Source: Rhizobium sp. 007 (GTDB lineage Bacteria > Pseudomonadota > Alphaproteobacteria > Rhizobiales > Rhizobiaceae). Taken from it: a stretch of 64,000 nt of DNA. This document shows, piece after piece, positions 7,885-17,239 of the stretch (positions within the stretch are counted from its first letter, which is position 1; each line of letters opens with the position of its first letter). The notes under the pieces are model-generated. The model saw only the letters and a program-made list of their open reading frames with translations, was not told the DNA's origin and did no database searches. The stretch covers positions 62,001-126,000 of the forward strand of contig NZ_CP064188.1 of the NCBI RefSeq assembly GCF_015353075.1, in the 5' to 3' direction. A program made the translations under genes and the position numbers.

Positions 7885-9200
7885 GTGAGGAGGGCAATTT
7901 CCGGTTCGGCTGGTGGCCAAGCACGCTACGCTCGCGCCTCTTCCTCATCCTATTTGCCGGACTGGCGATCGCCTATAGCCTCTCGTTCAGCATCCTTTTT
8001 GCCGAGCGCTACATGTCGGCCAAGGCCGTCATGCTTGGTACGCTGGAAAGCGATCTAGCGACGTCGATCGCCGTGATCGACCGACTGCCCGCCAGCGAGC
8101 GGGCCGAATGGCTGGACCGCCTGAGCCGTGGCAACTATCGCCTTGTTCTTGGGCCGGGTCTTCCCGGTGTGCCGGACATGTCGGGCCGCGGAGCGGAAAT
8201 TGCAAAACGGATAGAGGAGGCGGCAGGCAACAGGTTTCCGCTCCGCGTCGAAGCCATTCCAGGTGACGGCAAGCGGCTGCAGGGACATCTGACGCTTTCA
8301 GACGGTGCACCGCTCACCATTGACGTGACGCCGCGCGGCGTCATGCCGTTGGCCGAATGGCTGCCATATGTCTTTGCCGCCCAGATGGTGCTGCTGATCC
8401 TCTGCACCTGGTTTGCGGTGCGCCAGGCAGTTCGCCCGCTTGGCGATCTCGCGGCCGCCGCCGATGCACTCGATCCCAACAAGAAGGGGTCCCCATTGAG
8501 CGAGAGCGGGCCGAGCGAAGTCGCCAATGCGGCGCGCGCCTTCAACGCCATGCGCGACCGTATCGCCCATTACCTGGAAGAACGCGTGCAGATTCTCGCG
8601 GCGATCTCGCATGACCTGCAGACGCCGATCACGCGCATGCGCCTGCGGGCCGACTTGGCGGACGATACCCCCGAAAAGGACAAGCTGGTCAGCGACCTGC
8701 GGGAGATCGAGCGGTTGGTTCAGGACGGAATTGCCTATGCGCGCAGCTCTCACGGCAACGGCGAAACGACATCTCGCATTGATCTGTCTTCCTTTATCGA
8801 CAGCATCGCCTACGACTACCAGGATACTGGAAAGGCGGTCACCGTTGCCGGCATCGTTCACGGCACGGCCGTGACGAAACCGCACGCGTTGCGGCGTATC
8901 CTGACCAACTTCATCGACAACGCCCTCAAGTTTGCGGGTGCTGCCGAGATCAGCGTCGAACGGAAGGGCGATGGAAGTACCATCATTACGGTCACCGACC
9001 GTGGGCCAGGTATTCCGGACGGCAAGCTGGAGGCCGCCATGCAACCGTTCTACAGGCTTGAGACTTCGCGCAACCGCGCCACCGGGGGTACAGGGCTTGG
9101 ATTGGCCATCGCTCAGCAGCTTGCCGTCTCGGTTGGCGGCGCAGTGAGGATCTACAACCGCCCCGGCGGAGGCCTCGCCGCAGAGATATCGCTGCCCTGA
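7881..9200 (+). CDS. HAMP-containing sensor histidine kinase
   Basis: The 439-residue inner-membrane kinase has two membrane helices (about 18-42 and 160-182) enclosing a periplasmic sensor of roughly 115 residues. It continues with a HAMP domain (about 183-236), a HisKA domain with phospho-accepting H244 in AISHDLQTP, and a HATPase with NFIDNALKFA (N box), DRGPGIPDG (G1) and GGTGLGLAI (G2). It is coupled by an ATGA overlap to the response regulator before it. The sensor has no recognised ligand motif. The HisKA/HATPase arrangement is of the EnvZ/CusS type. Confidence 0.93.
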   Translation: MSEEGNFRFGWWPSTLRSRLFLILFAGLAIAYSLSFSILFAERYMSAKAVMLGTLESDLATSIAVIDRLPASERAEWLDRLSRGNYRLVLGPGLPGVPDMSGRGAEIAKRIEEAAGNRFPLRVEAIPGDGKRLQGHLTLSDGAPLTIDVTPRGVMPLAEWLPYVFAAQMVLLILCTWFAVRQAVRPLGDLAAAADALDPNKKGSPLSESGPSEVANAARAFNAMRDRIAHYLEERVQILAAISHDLQTPITRMRLRADLADDTPEKDKLVSDLREIERLVQDGIAYARSSHGNGETTSRIDLSSFIDSIAYDYQDTGKAVTVAGIVHGTAVTKPHALRRILTNFIDNALKFAGAAEISVERKGDGSTIITVTDRGPGIPDGKLEAAMQPFYRLETSRNRATGGTGLGLAIAQQLAVSVGGAVRIYNRPGGGLAAEISLP

Positions 9201-9239
9201 AGAATGCCCGGTTTTGTTGTGCATTTTGTATGAAAAAGT

Positions 9240-9265
9240 AGCCCCGCACGCGGACTTCCGGGGCT
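9240..9265 (+). terminator. Hairpin after the two-component operon
   Basis: AGCCCCG (9240-9246) pairs with CGGGGCT (9259-9265) around a 12-nt loop, 40 nt after the kinase stop codon. There is no U-run, so termination is plausible but not certain. Confidence 0.45.
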
Positions 9266-9269
9266 TAAT

Positions 9270-9392
9270 CCGGAACTTGCGAGCGCGCTGATCGACGAAG
9301 CCCACCAGACCTGCCCCTATTTCCAAGGCGACACGGGGGAATATCGCGGTCGAGTTGAAGCTTGCCTGAGCGTCTCGCAAATCCAAATGTAA
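9270..9392 (+). pseudogene. C-terminal remnant of an OsmC/Ohr-like protein
   Basis: The frame reads PELASALIDEAHQTCPYFQG and ends at TAA 9390-9392. It matches the C-terminal helix and the resolving-cysteine segment (EAAHQVCPYS-x-ATRG) of OsmC/Ohr peroxide reductases. After CPY the sequence diverges (GDTGEYRGRVE), and the N-terminal two-thirds is missing. It is a short relic beside redox-linked genes. OsmC identity rests on the A-H-Q-x-CPY motif. Confidence 0.5.
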
Positions 9393-9558
9393 CGCCTGAT
9401 CGTTGGCATGCTGGCGCTCGCGGTTTTGGCAGCGCCTTGCGTCTATGACGTGCTCTCGCCGGAACCATCCCCCATGGCCGCGCTGGCCACAGCCGTTGGT
9501 CTTCAAGGATTGGCGTGCCTAACGGGGCGCAGGATGACTTGCACGCCAGCTCCGATAG

Positions 9559-10941
9559 TCATGGCGCCACGGAAGCCGCTTCTGCTTGTCGGATCGTCTC
9601 GATGGAATCGGCTGACGGCAAGTTGATTTCGGCAATGAAACCCGTTGGCGTGACATTCTCGAGCCTAAGCGTTCCAAAATGGCTTCCAACGATGTCGTTT
9701 ACGATGGATAGACCCAAACCGAATCCGCCCCGGTCGTTGCGCGCAGAATCCAACTTGTAAAACGGTTCCAGGACGTCAGTATGGAACTCGGGGGGAATGC
9801 CGGGTCCGTCGTCGCTGACGCCGATGCTGATCGCCCCATCCGGTTTGACATGAAGTTCGACATTCACGTGCCGGGCAAACTTGGTGCCGTTGTCGATGAG
9901 ATTGGCGATAGCGCGCTTGAGCGCATGGGGTCTGCAGGGGTAGGCGAAGCGATCAGGTCCACGGTAGATCACCGAGTAGCCCATATCAGCAAAATCATTG
10001 CAAGCCGTGTTGATGAGGCTCGGCAGGTCAACCCTGAGATGGGTTTCTTTCGATGTGTCTTTTCTCAGGTAAACCAATGTCTCCTCGACCATCAGCGTCA
10101 GGGCGTCAATGTCTGCCAGCAAGGCGTTGCGCAGCGAGGGCTCATTTGAGCGCTCGGCTCTGAGGCGTAGACGCGTCAAAGGCGTTCTCAGATCGTGACT
10201 GATAGCGCGCAACATGCGCGTGCGTGCTTCGATCATCCCACGGACCCGGCTCCGCATATCGTTTAGCGACTTCGCAAGCGTCCGTATTTCTGGAGGACCC
10301 GTTTCCTCGAAGGGGCGCTCGGACCCCTTGTCCGGATCAAGATCCCGCGCTGCTTGGGAAAATCGTTGAAGCGGCGAGGCGATCATGCGGCTTCCATAGA
10401 GGGACAACAGGATGACCGGCACGAACATGGCCATGGTCGCGAGGAAATCGCTGATTTCACGATCTGTAATAGGGGAGTCAGGCAGGGCGGACGGCGGTGC
10501 AAAAGCCAAAGCGCGGTCCTGATCGATGCCAACGACCAGCACCTGCTGCAGGTGACCGGCCACGGTTCCAGCGCTAAGCTTGACGTTGACATCTGGCCGC
10601 GACAGGTTGTTTTTAATCTCGGAACGAAAGTCGCCCATTTCCGTCGGCTGTTCGGCGCGCTGGAGTTCCGTTGCGGATACTTCTTCGACCTGAAGCCCGG
10701 TCCTTGTCACAGCGCCGAGGATGGTCGCCTCTTGATCCGCTGTCTCGGCAGATCGGATCATGTCGACGACGAGCTCGATGCGCATGGCAACGGAGCGCGC
10801 CTGTGAAACGCTCTCAGGCTCCTTGATCGTCAGGTGTTCACTAATGATGCCGAGGATTGCAAACAGGGCCACTGGCATGACAGCAAGCAGAGCAATCTGT
10901 CGGTGGATGGAACCCGCAAAAAATCGCACCAGCATCATCAA
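9559..10941 (-). CDS. Orphan sensor histidine kinase
   Basis: The 460-residue membrane kinase has helices at about 13-35 and 168-186 that bracket a periplasmic domain of about 130 residues. HAMP, HisKA with H249 in AISHDLRTP, and a HATPase with NLIDNGTKFA, DDGPGIPPE and GGFGLGLSI follow. It resembles the kinase at 7881 but has no adjacent response regulator on its strand. The closest unpaired regulator is at 15845, beyond a glycosyltransferase and a MipA gene. The first ATG at 10941 has AAGGA only 3 nt away; the next two ATGs (10938, 10935) are better spaced. Confidence 0.9.
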   Translation of the reverse strand: MMMLVRFFAGSIHRQIALLAVMPVALFAILGIISEHLTIKEPESVSQARSVAMRIELVVDMIRSAETADQEATILGAVTRTGLQVEEVSATELQRAEQPTEMGDFRSEIKNNLSRPDVNVKLSAGTVAGHLQQVLVVGIDQDRALAFAPPSALPDSPITDREISDFLATMAMFVPVILLSLYGSRMIASPLQRFSQAARDLDPDKGSERPFEETGPPEIRTLAKSLNDMRSRVRGMIEARTRMLRAISHDLRTPLTRLRLRAERSNEPSLRNALLADIDALTLMVEETLVYLRKDTSKETHLRVDLPSLINTACNDFADMGYSVIYRGPDRFAYPCRPHALKRAIANLIDNGTKFARHVNVELHVKPDGAISIGVSDDGPGIPPEFHTDVLEPFYKLDSARNDRGGFGLGLSIVNDIVGSHFGTLRLENVTPTGFIAEINLPSADSIETIRQAEAASVAP

Positions 10942-11478
10942 TCCTTCTCATGGGTACGGCAACAGCCGCTAGGGCTCGCCGCTGACCGTTCGCCTGTCGG
11001 CAGACACCGCAAACCGGAATCAAATATCGGTCGCAACGGTATCTATTTCAGCCGGAAAGATGTTTTTATTTGTTATTACATACCGTTCATCGAGCGGAGA
11101 GATGGGCACTGCAGCAATTCCTTCGGCAATCCGTCGCCAGGAACGAAGCAACTGGCGTGCGAGAACGAAGAACGAAGGAAGGTCGGCGAAGGATCAATCC
11201 GTTTGAAGATCCATAAACACATCCGCGCGATTTTCTCACGGCGATACCCAAAGGAATGACGTCGCTATTGCTTATGCGCCTACCGTCTCATAGCTTCATT
11301 GACATCCTTGCGGACGCCCTGAGTGAGGCGACGTGCCCGATCGGACTGCCAAAACTAGGCGCTGAAATCGGCGGATGACGACCTAGCGGAGCGATCATAA
11401 AGAGCAAAGGCGACCCGCTTTCGTCGGCGACTGTTCCCGAGCGATGATCGATTAGGGAATCTCACCGCACGCGGACAA
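10942..11478. other. Intergenic region without recognised gene
   Basis: This 537-bp stretch lies between the start of the minus-strand kinase and the end of the minus-strand glycosyltransferase. It must hold the kinase promoter. The frames present have no recognisable motifs. An AT-rich patch around 11040-11090 is the most promoter-like part. Confidence 0.4.
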
Positions 11479-14310
11479 TCATTGCGTGCTCTGCCGAGAC
11501 ATCATGCGAGCACCGGCATCGAGCGTCACATGTAAGCCGACACATTTACAGTCGCTTCTCTTCCCAGCCACCGCAGAAGATATCGCCTCTTCAGGCATGT
11601 TGTTCGGATTTTCTTGCCCGCGAGCAGCGCCAGCGATCGCGCGCTTCAGGCACCATCCCGGAACAACGCTCGGCTTGCGAAAACCATAGCCGATCCTATA
11701 GAAGAACTGACCGGCGGCAGCCCTGTCTTTATACACGGTGCGCCTTTCAACTGGGCCAATGCTTTCGAACCACTCCGGTAGGCCGTCGGTGGACAGGCTG
11801 TCTTCCTTCACACCGTACATGATCACCGACCTGCCTTTGAATGAACGATCGGCTTGCCAGAACTCGAACATCAGCCCACTCTCTCCGAAGAGGTTCCGAC
11901 TGGTAATGTCGTTCAACGCCGTGCGACCTCTGCTGTAAAAGCCGAGTTCGCTGGCGACGTTGTACTTGTCCATCCCGACAAGGAGCGGCGGCGAACCGGT
12001 CTCGGCCGCGACCTTTGTCTCAATGTCTTCGGCGGCGGAGACGAATTCTTCCCATGCGATGGGCAGCCCGCGCAGGCCGGTGGTATAGCCGACCAGGGGC
12101 AGGCCGAGCGCTAGATAATGGAAGAGGATCGCGAAGAATAAAACACTGCCCCCCGCGGCGGCTTTCACTGCCGCCAGCAGACGGGGCATTGTGCCCCGAG
12201 ACAGCGCCGTCTCGACCACATTCGCCATGACCGGCAGCAAGGAAAGCCAGACGGGACCCGTCCAGTTCATCTTGACGCTATGGAACAGGCTGAAAAAGAT
12301 GAAGACGAAGAGCGGCACCAAAGTGAAGACGGCCAGGAACGCCTCCTTGCCACGAAAGTCAAACCTGTCGGAAAGCACAGCGATCCTGCCGGCGCCAGCG
12401 CCGGCGAGAAGCAGTCCAACGGGCCCAAGCAATATAGCGATGAAGAGGAGAAGGCTCGGCGTCGAAAAGACCAGGTCTTCGAATGCCCACCGCCGACTTC
12501 CCTGGAACTGAAACGATGCCCAATCGTGGCGGGCATTCCAGGCAATGACGGGCGAGAACAAAACAAATGCCAGAACTGCCCCGAGGTAGGGCCATTTCGT
12601 AAGAAGCCCCCGCCGATGCATAGGATGGAGGACCAGGAAGACGAGCGTAGCGGGTCCAAGGAGGGCGATCGTATATTTCGAAAGCATGCCGAGGCCGATG
12701 CAAACGCCCGCGCGCAGCCACGCTTGCGGACGGTTTTGAAGAATTGCCCGCTGCAAGAAATACAAAGCGCCGGCCCATGCGGCGGTCAGCGGAGCATCCG
12801 GCGTCGTCACGGTTCCGATCATGAAGAAGAACGGAAGGACTGACAGCAGCAAAAGCGTCAGGAAAGCGGTCATGCGGCCGAAGAGACCGTCCGCGAACCG
12901 GAACGCGAAATATGCGGTCACCAGCCAGCACAAGGTGGCACCGATCCGCACGCCGAATTCGGTGTCGCCGAAGACCGCCGTTCCCAGCCATATCAGCCAG
13001 GCTACCATTGGCGGGTGATCAAAATATCCCCAAGCCGGATATTGCGCATATGTCCAGTAATAGGCTTCCTGCGGCATGAGGTCGATGGCGCCCTGGTAAA
13101 GCAGCCGCAGTGCGACGACGTAGCAGACGAGTCCGACAGTGGCCATTCTCCATCGGGTCTTGGCGGCGTGCTGGCCACCGCCTCGGAAGACGTAGAAATC
13201 ATTTCCGATGTAGCTGACGATGCCTCCGCCGAGGATGCCAGCGACCAATACGACGATCATTGGCAGGCCAAGCGCTGATGCCGTGGCGATCGCGCCCCCG
13301 CGCATCGCCAGGGCCATGATCCCTACGAGCACAAAGCGCAGCAACTGCATGCCGCCCTTCGGGCGATCGCGGAATGAAAAATGGGCGTGTGCAACGTAGT
13401 TGCAGACTGTTGCGACGCAAAAACCCCAGATGTGGGCGACCATGATGTCGGCGCCGAGCGTCTGTGCGGAAGCCACGATCAGAAGGTCGAGGAAGAAGCC
13501 CACCAAACCGACCAGTGAAAAGCGCTGGAGGGTCTCAAAGGAAGAGGTTCCTTTGCAGAACCTTATCAACTGGCTGAGATAGGCGGCGAACTGCCTTCCT
13601 CCGATTTTTGACTTTCCCTTTTGCCGCTCGAAGAAAGAGATCGGGACTTCGCACACTTTGAGCGAGTCGCCGCCTGCAAATAGCGTCTCCAATCCGATCT
13701 TGAACCCCTTGGCACGAGTGCCTGCATCCAGGAGCTGCTCTCGGCGTATGGCAAAAAAGCCCGACAGCGGATCTTTGACATCGGTGAACGGGGACGCCAG
13801 CGCCGCGCCGAGACGGGAAAGCGCGTTGCGGTAGAAGGGCCAGCCGACAGTCGCTCCGCCATCGACGTAGCGGCTGCCAATTGCCATGTCATAGCGGCTG
13901 GACGCCACAGCATCCACCAAGGCCTTGATCGAAGGGGCGGGATGGCTCCCATCGGCGTCGAGGACGACGACGATCGAAAATCTTGCCTGAGCGGCGGCCG
14001 ACAGGACATCTTCGGCCAGACTGCCGCCTCGGCCGTTCTGGATGAGGGTCACCGGGTGGGCTCGCTGCCATTGCTGGACTTTTTCGCAGGTTCCATCCGT
14101 GGAACCGCCATCCGCCACGATGATTTCGAAGGTAAAGTGGCGGTAGACATTGTCTATGATTTCGCCAATCGTCTCGTCGATGTTTTCGGCCTCGTCCAGA
14201 GTGGGAACAACGATCGAGATGGACGGGCAAGGCGCGCCTCTCTCTGATTCCGAGGGCTGCGTTCCCTCGAACGCCATGGTCCCCCGCAATGGCTTCACAT
14301 GCGACAACAT
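11479..14310 (-). CDS. Three-module membrane glycosyltransferase: GT2 + GtrA + ArnT/PMT-like
   Basis: The 943-residue protein fuses three functions. Residues about 30-255 are a dolichyl-phosphate-mannose-synthase-type GT2 domain (SIVVPTLDEAENID; VLDADGSHP with the DxD metal site; SGFFAIRR). Residues about 260-380 are a GtrA four-helix flippase-like domain (FSLVGLVGFFLDLL; GNDFYVFRG). The rest is a GT39/ArnT-type multi-helix transferase (PQEAYYWTYAQYPAWGYFDH; TTPDAPL) with a C-terminal periplasmic part. Together it could load a sugar on a polyprenyl phosphate, flip it and add it to lipid A or a surface glycan. The start at 14310 has GGAG 7 nt upstream. The last about 60 residues look unstructured. 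Confidence 0.85.
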   Translation of the reverse strand: MLSHVKPLRGTMAFEGTQPSESERGAPCPSISIVVPTLDEAENIDETIGEIIDNVYRHFTFEIIVADGGSTDGTCEKVQQWQRAHPVTLIQNGRGGSLAEDVLSAAAQARFSIVVVLDADGSHPAPSIKALVDAVASSRYDMAIGSRYVDGGATVGWPFYRNALSRLGAALASPFTDVKDPLSGFFAIRREQLLDAGTRAKGFKIGLETLFAGGDSLKVCEVPISFFERQKGKSKIGGRQFAAYLSQLIRFCKGTSSFETLQRFSLVGLVGFFLDLLIVASAQTLGADIMVAHIWGFCVATVCNYVAHAHFSFRDRPKGGMQLLRFVLVGIMALAMRGGAIATASALGLPMIVVLVAGILGGGIVSYIGNDFYVFRGGGQHAAKTRWRMATVGLVCYVVALRLLYQGAIDLMPQEAYYWTYAQYPAWGYFDHPPMVAWLIWLGTAVFGDTEFGVRIGATLCWLVTAYFAFRFADGLFGRMTAFLTLLLLSVLPFFFMIGTVTTPDAPLTAAWAGALYFLQRAILQNRPQAWLRAGVCIGLGMLSKYTIALLGPATLVFLVLHPMHRRGLLTKWPYLGAVLAFVLFSPVIAWNARHDWASFQFQGSRRWAFEDLVFSTPSLLLFIAILLGPVGLLLAGAGAGRIAVLSDRFDFRGKEAFLAVFTLVPLFVFIFFSLFHSVKMNWTGPVWLSLLPVMANVVETALSRGTMPRLLAAVKAAAGGSVLFFAILFHYLALGLPLVGYTTGLRGLPIAWEEFVSAAEDIETKVAAETGSPPLLVGMDKYNVASELGFYSRGRTALNDITSRNLFGESGLMFEFWQADRSFKGRSVIMYGVKEDSLSTDGLPEWFESIGPVERRTVYKDRAAAGQFFYRIGYGFRKPSVVPGWCLKRAIAGAARGQENPNNMPEEAISSAVAGKRSDCKCVGLHVTLDAGARMMSRQSTQ

Positions 14311-14681
14311 TGAATTTCTCCAGGTAATTTCGATGAGGGCGCAACCGGAGGGCCCGGAGACGCAAGGGCCTGGAAGTAGCGGTTCTGGCCGCCAAGTGGT
14401 TTTAAGTGATGTTAATGTGTGCTCCGATTTGTTTCCCTGCCCGCTGCCCGGATGCGGGTGGTCCCCCCAACTGGAGCGTCAGAAGCACGGTCTCCGGTCC
14501 TAGGAAGCTGCTTGCGCCTGCGGTGAAGGTCTCAGCGTTCGCCCGTCCTGAAGCATGGCTCGGCTTCCGCCGACGGCGCTTAGAAACATTTCTTAACAAG
14601 ACAAAATCCATCCCAAAACGGATTTCCTGCACGGTGCAGCCGGTCGGGGGGCGGCGAGCCCTTTAAAACACCCAGGAGCGG
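14311..14681. other. Divergent promoter region, glycosyltransferase/mipA
   Basis: This 371-bp divergent intergenic region has no gene. TTAAGTG (14402-14408) and TTAATGTG (14412-14419) start 10 bp apart and could be an OmpR-type direct-repeat site. An AT-rich segment around 14580-14615 may be the plus-strand promoter. Confidence 0.35.
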
Positions 14682-15527
14682 ATGTTGTCTTCTATGAAGC
14701 AAAATGCTGGTTTGATGTTATTGTCGGCGCTTGCCGTGCCTCTTGCAGCGGGCACTGCGGCACGGGCCGCGGATCCGGGCGAATTTGGCGCCGGCGAACC
14801 TCCTGAAGCATCCAGCGAACGGCCCAGCGGTTTTCGCGGCAAGCTTCACGACTGGAACGTCGTTGTTGGGGCTGGAGCCATATACGGACCGAAATTCGAG
14901 GGGTCGAAGGACTTCAAGGTCATGCCGGCCCCTTTCGTTTCTGCAAGCTTCTTCAACGATTACGTACACGTCGGCCCGACCGGCGTGCTCGTCGATATCT
15001 ACAAGGTCGAAAATATCAAGATCAGCGCTAAGGGCGGTATGGAATTTGGCCGTGACGAAGACGAGAGCGATCATCTGAAGGGACTGGGCGATATCGATTC
15101 CGGTGCGGAAATCGGAGGTGTCATTTCCTATGAGCTGGGACCGATCGAGCTCACCGCCGGGATTGACAAAATCATCGGTGGCAGCGACGGTCTCACCGGC
15201 ACATTCGGCGCAGAATATTCCCATATGGTAGGTCGGTTTATCTTCTCCGCGGGGGCTTCTGCGACCTGGGCGGACAAGAATTACATGAAGTCCTATTTCG
15301 GCGTCACTCCTCTGCAGTCGGCAAGGTCCGGCCTCGAGGTTTATGACCCTGGAGCGGGCTTCAAACGCATCGACCTCACCGCGTCCGTCACATACCTGGC
15401 ATCCGAGCACTGGTTCGTCCGCGGCCAGGCGGAACTCGGGATCCTGACCGGCGACGCACGAAATAGTCCGGTGGTTCAGAAGGAAACCCAGCCTTCCGTC
15501 ATGATGTTCGTCGGCTACAAATTCTAG
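14682..15527 (+). CDS. MipA/OmpV-family outer-membrane protein
   Basis: The 281-residue precursor has a signal peptide (about 1-29, ending ARAAD). It is followed by a beta-rich porin-like sequence ending in aromatic GYKF, the usual outer-membrane C-terminal signature. WNVVVGAGAIYGPKFEGS near the mature N-terminus matches the MipA/OmpV pattern (VG-x-G-x-x-Y-x-P-x-Y-x-GS). Family members scaffold murein enzymes or act as inducible outer-membrane proteins. The start is uncertain: ATG 14682 is only 3 nt after AGGAG, TTG 14685 is better spaced and ATG 14694 is far. It is divergent from the glycosyltransferase and precedes a response regulator. Confidence 0.85.
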   Translation: MLSSMKQNAGLMLLSALAVPLAAGTAARAADPGEFGAGEPPEASSERPSGFRGKLHDWNVVVGAGAIYGPKFEGSKDFKVMPAPFVSASFFNDYVHVGPTGVLVDIYKVENIKISAKGGMEFGRDEDESDHLKGLGDIDSGAEIGGVISYELGPIELTAGIDKIIGGSDGLTGTFGAEYSHMVGRFIFSAGASATWADKNYMKSYFGVTPLQSARSGLEVYDPGAGFKRIDLTASVTYLASEHWFVRGQAELGILTGDARNSPVVQKETQPSVMMFVGYKF

Positions 15528-15844
15528 AAGGAACGCCTCAACCGAGATCATGTCCGAGCCGAGGTGCGGGCCGACGACTACATGGTCGATTGCCATGTCA
15601 GAGTGTCGGCCGGCTCGGCGCGGGCATATTCGTAAAGCTCCGCATCGGGCCGGTGATTGAGATCGCCTCAAACGCCGATAATTTGTTTTCGACGGCGCTG
15701 GTCCAACCGCGCATCTCTTTCCACGTAATGGGCGGAGATATTCTCAGCGGTCGACCCTTTTTAGCCGAAGCTAAACGAGATCGACTCTATTTTTCTGTTA
15801 AACAGGATCTGAAGCGGATGCTTTTCCAAGTCCAGGCACCAAGT
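15528..15844. other. Spacer between mipA-like gene and response regulator
   Basis: No gene was found in this 317-bp gap. The response-regulator frame extends upstream to 15590, but the extra residues look non-coding. Confidence 0.35.
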
Positions 15845-16585
15845 ATGAACAACATCGCACCCAACGCGCCCTCGCAGGCTCCCGTCCGAATTCTTATCGT
15901 CGAGGACGATCGAGATATCGCGAGCATGTTGATCGACCTGATGAAGGATGCGGGCTACATTGCCGAAGCGGTCGGCTCCGCGATGGAGATGGACCGGGTC
16001 CTGAAGAAGAAGGAATTTCAGCTCATCGTCCTGGACGGCATGCTGCCGGGTGAGGACGGCTTCAGCATTTGCCGGCGAATCAGGTCTACCAATACTGTTC
16101 CGATCCTCATGCTGACGGCCCTGGCGAAGGAAGTCGATCGGGTGATCGGTCTGGAACTCGGCGCCGACGACTATGTTACGAAACCCTTCAATTCGAGGGA
16201 ACTACTGGCAAGGATCAGGGCGCTCTTGCGGCGCTCTTCCTATTCCATGCAAGTCAAACCGGTTCAGGAGGCCATGACCTTCGCCGGCTGGCGCATCGAC
16301 CCCGTCACGCGCGAACTGATCGACAGTGATGGGGTTCATGTGTCCCTGACGACAGCAGAATTCGATGTCTTGCTGGTGTTCTGCCAGAACCCGCGACAGG
16401 TCATGAATCGCCAGGAAATCCTTGCCCGCACCCATGCCGGTTCCGCCGGCCCGGTCGAGCGCAGTATCGATGTGCATGTCAGCCGCGTTCGGCAAAAGAT
16501 AGAGCCAGACTATAAGGATCCGACGTTCATCAAGACGGTACGGCTGGGCGGTTATATCTTCACGCCTGAGGTGACGCGCGATTAG
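15845..16585 (+). CDS. Orphan OmpR-family response regulator
   Basis: The protein of about 246 residues has a complete receiver (acidic D21/D22, phosphoacceptor D64 in LDGMLPGEDG, and Lys in DDYVTKPF) and a winged-helix output domain ending IKTVRLGGYIF. An upstream in-frame ATG at 15818, 10 nt after AGGA, is an alternative start. No kinase gene adjoins it. The nearest unpaired kinase is at 9559-10941, so the two may form a split pair controlling the glycosyltransferase and MipA genes between them (inference). Confidence 0.9.
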   Translation: MNNIAPNAPSQAPVRILIVEDDRDIASMLIDLMKDAGYIAEAVGSAMEMDRVLKKKEFQLIVLDGMLPGEDGFSICRRIRSTNTVPILMLTALAKEVDRVIGLELGADDYVTKPFNSRELLARIRALLRRSSYSMQVKPVQEAMTFAGWRIDPVTRELIDSDGVHVSLTTAEFDVLLVFCQNPRQVMNRQEILARTHAGSAGPVERSIDVHVSRVRQKIEPDYKDPTFIKTVRLGGYIFTPEVTRD

Positions 16586-16669
16586 TATAAGCCGAGCCCG
16601 ATTTCACCAGCGTTGTCGGCCTCGATGATCCGGTTGAACATGGATCTGTGTCCTTTACGTCTATGAGCG

Positions 16670-16864
16670 TCACGGCCTTGCGCGAGCCGCATCGATTTCT
16701 GCCGCCTGCGGAACATGCTGGAAATGCTCTGACACAGACTGCCTCGTGGCTGCTTCCCCAAGCCGCTTTTCCAGCTGTTCCACAGATACGCAGTCGGCCC
16801 GCATCATCTGGCCGATCAGTGGGTCGTTCAGGATCTCGGCGACGGTCATCTCATGATGGCGCAT
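16670..16864 (-). CDS. Small conserved-type protein of 64 residues, function unknown
   Basis: The ATG at 16864 has a strong AAAGGAG 6 nt upstream. The protein contains MTVAEILNDPLIGQMMRADC, a motif I recall from short rhizobial orphan proteins of unknown role (VxDILxDPLIxxLxxADxV), followed by a Leu-rich helix. No signal peptide or membrane segment. The ribosome site and the conserved-looking motif favour a real gene. It stands alone between the orphan regulator and the patatin gene. Confidence 0.6.
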   Translation of the reverse strand: MRHHEMTVAEILNDPLIGQMMRADCVSVEQLEKRLGEAATRQSVSEHFQHVPQAAEIDAARARP

Positions 16865-17239
16865 GGTAATCTCCTTTGTCGCCGACACGAATAGTCGGTG
16901 CAAGGAGCCTGGCGATGTCAAAACGGACGAAATCAAGGCGGTTGCTGAAGATATGTTTCCGGTCGATTCTCGCCCCAGCATGCGAAGCCCTAGGTCGCAG
17001 CAGCGATGTTGACGGTAAAGCGTGATGTGGAGCCGCGGCTAAGACGGGACGGGCAATACGCCCTTCTCCGCTGAAAGCCTGCGGGGTCCGCAACAACTCT
17101 TAACATCACAAAACCCAAGGCAATAGCGAATCCGGATTAATGCCATCAGACGCGATCCGGAAGGAAGCTCGCGGGGCGACGCTCCACGGCGGGCGGCGAT
17201 CTTGCCGCTCTCGCCGTGGTCGAAGACAGGGCGACAAAA
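16865..17239. other. Intergenic region upstream of the patatin gene
   Basis: This 375-bp gap lies between divergent genes. No coding motif was recognised. It should hold the promoters of the 64-residue protein and the lipoprotein operon. Confidence 0.35.

Noticed and set aside
8298..9506. Minus-strand frame of 402 codons opposite the histidine kinase
   Set aside because: The plus-strand kinase has all its motifs; the antisense frame is only long because of codon bias.
10834..11259. Plus-strand 141-codon frame in the gap before the orphan kinase
   Set aside because: Starts inside the antisense of the kinase, has no ribosome site and no recognisable motif.
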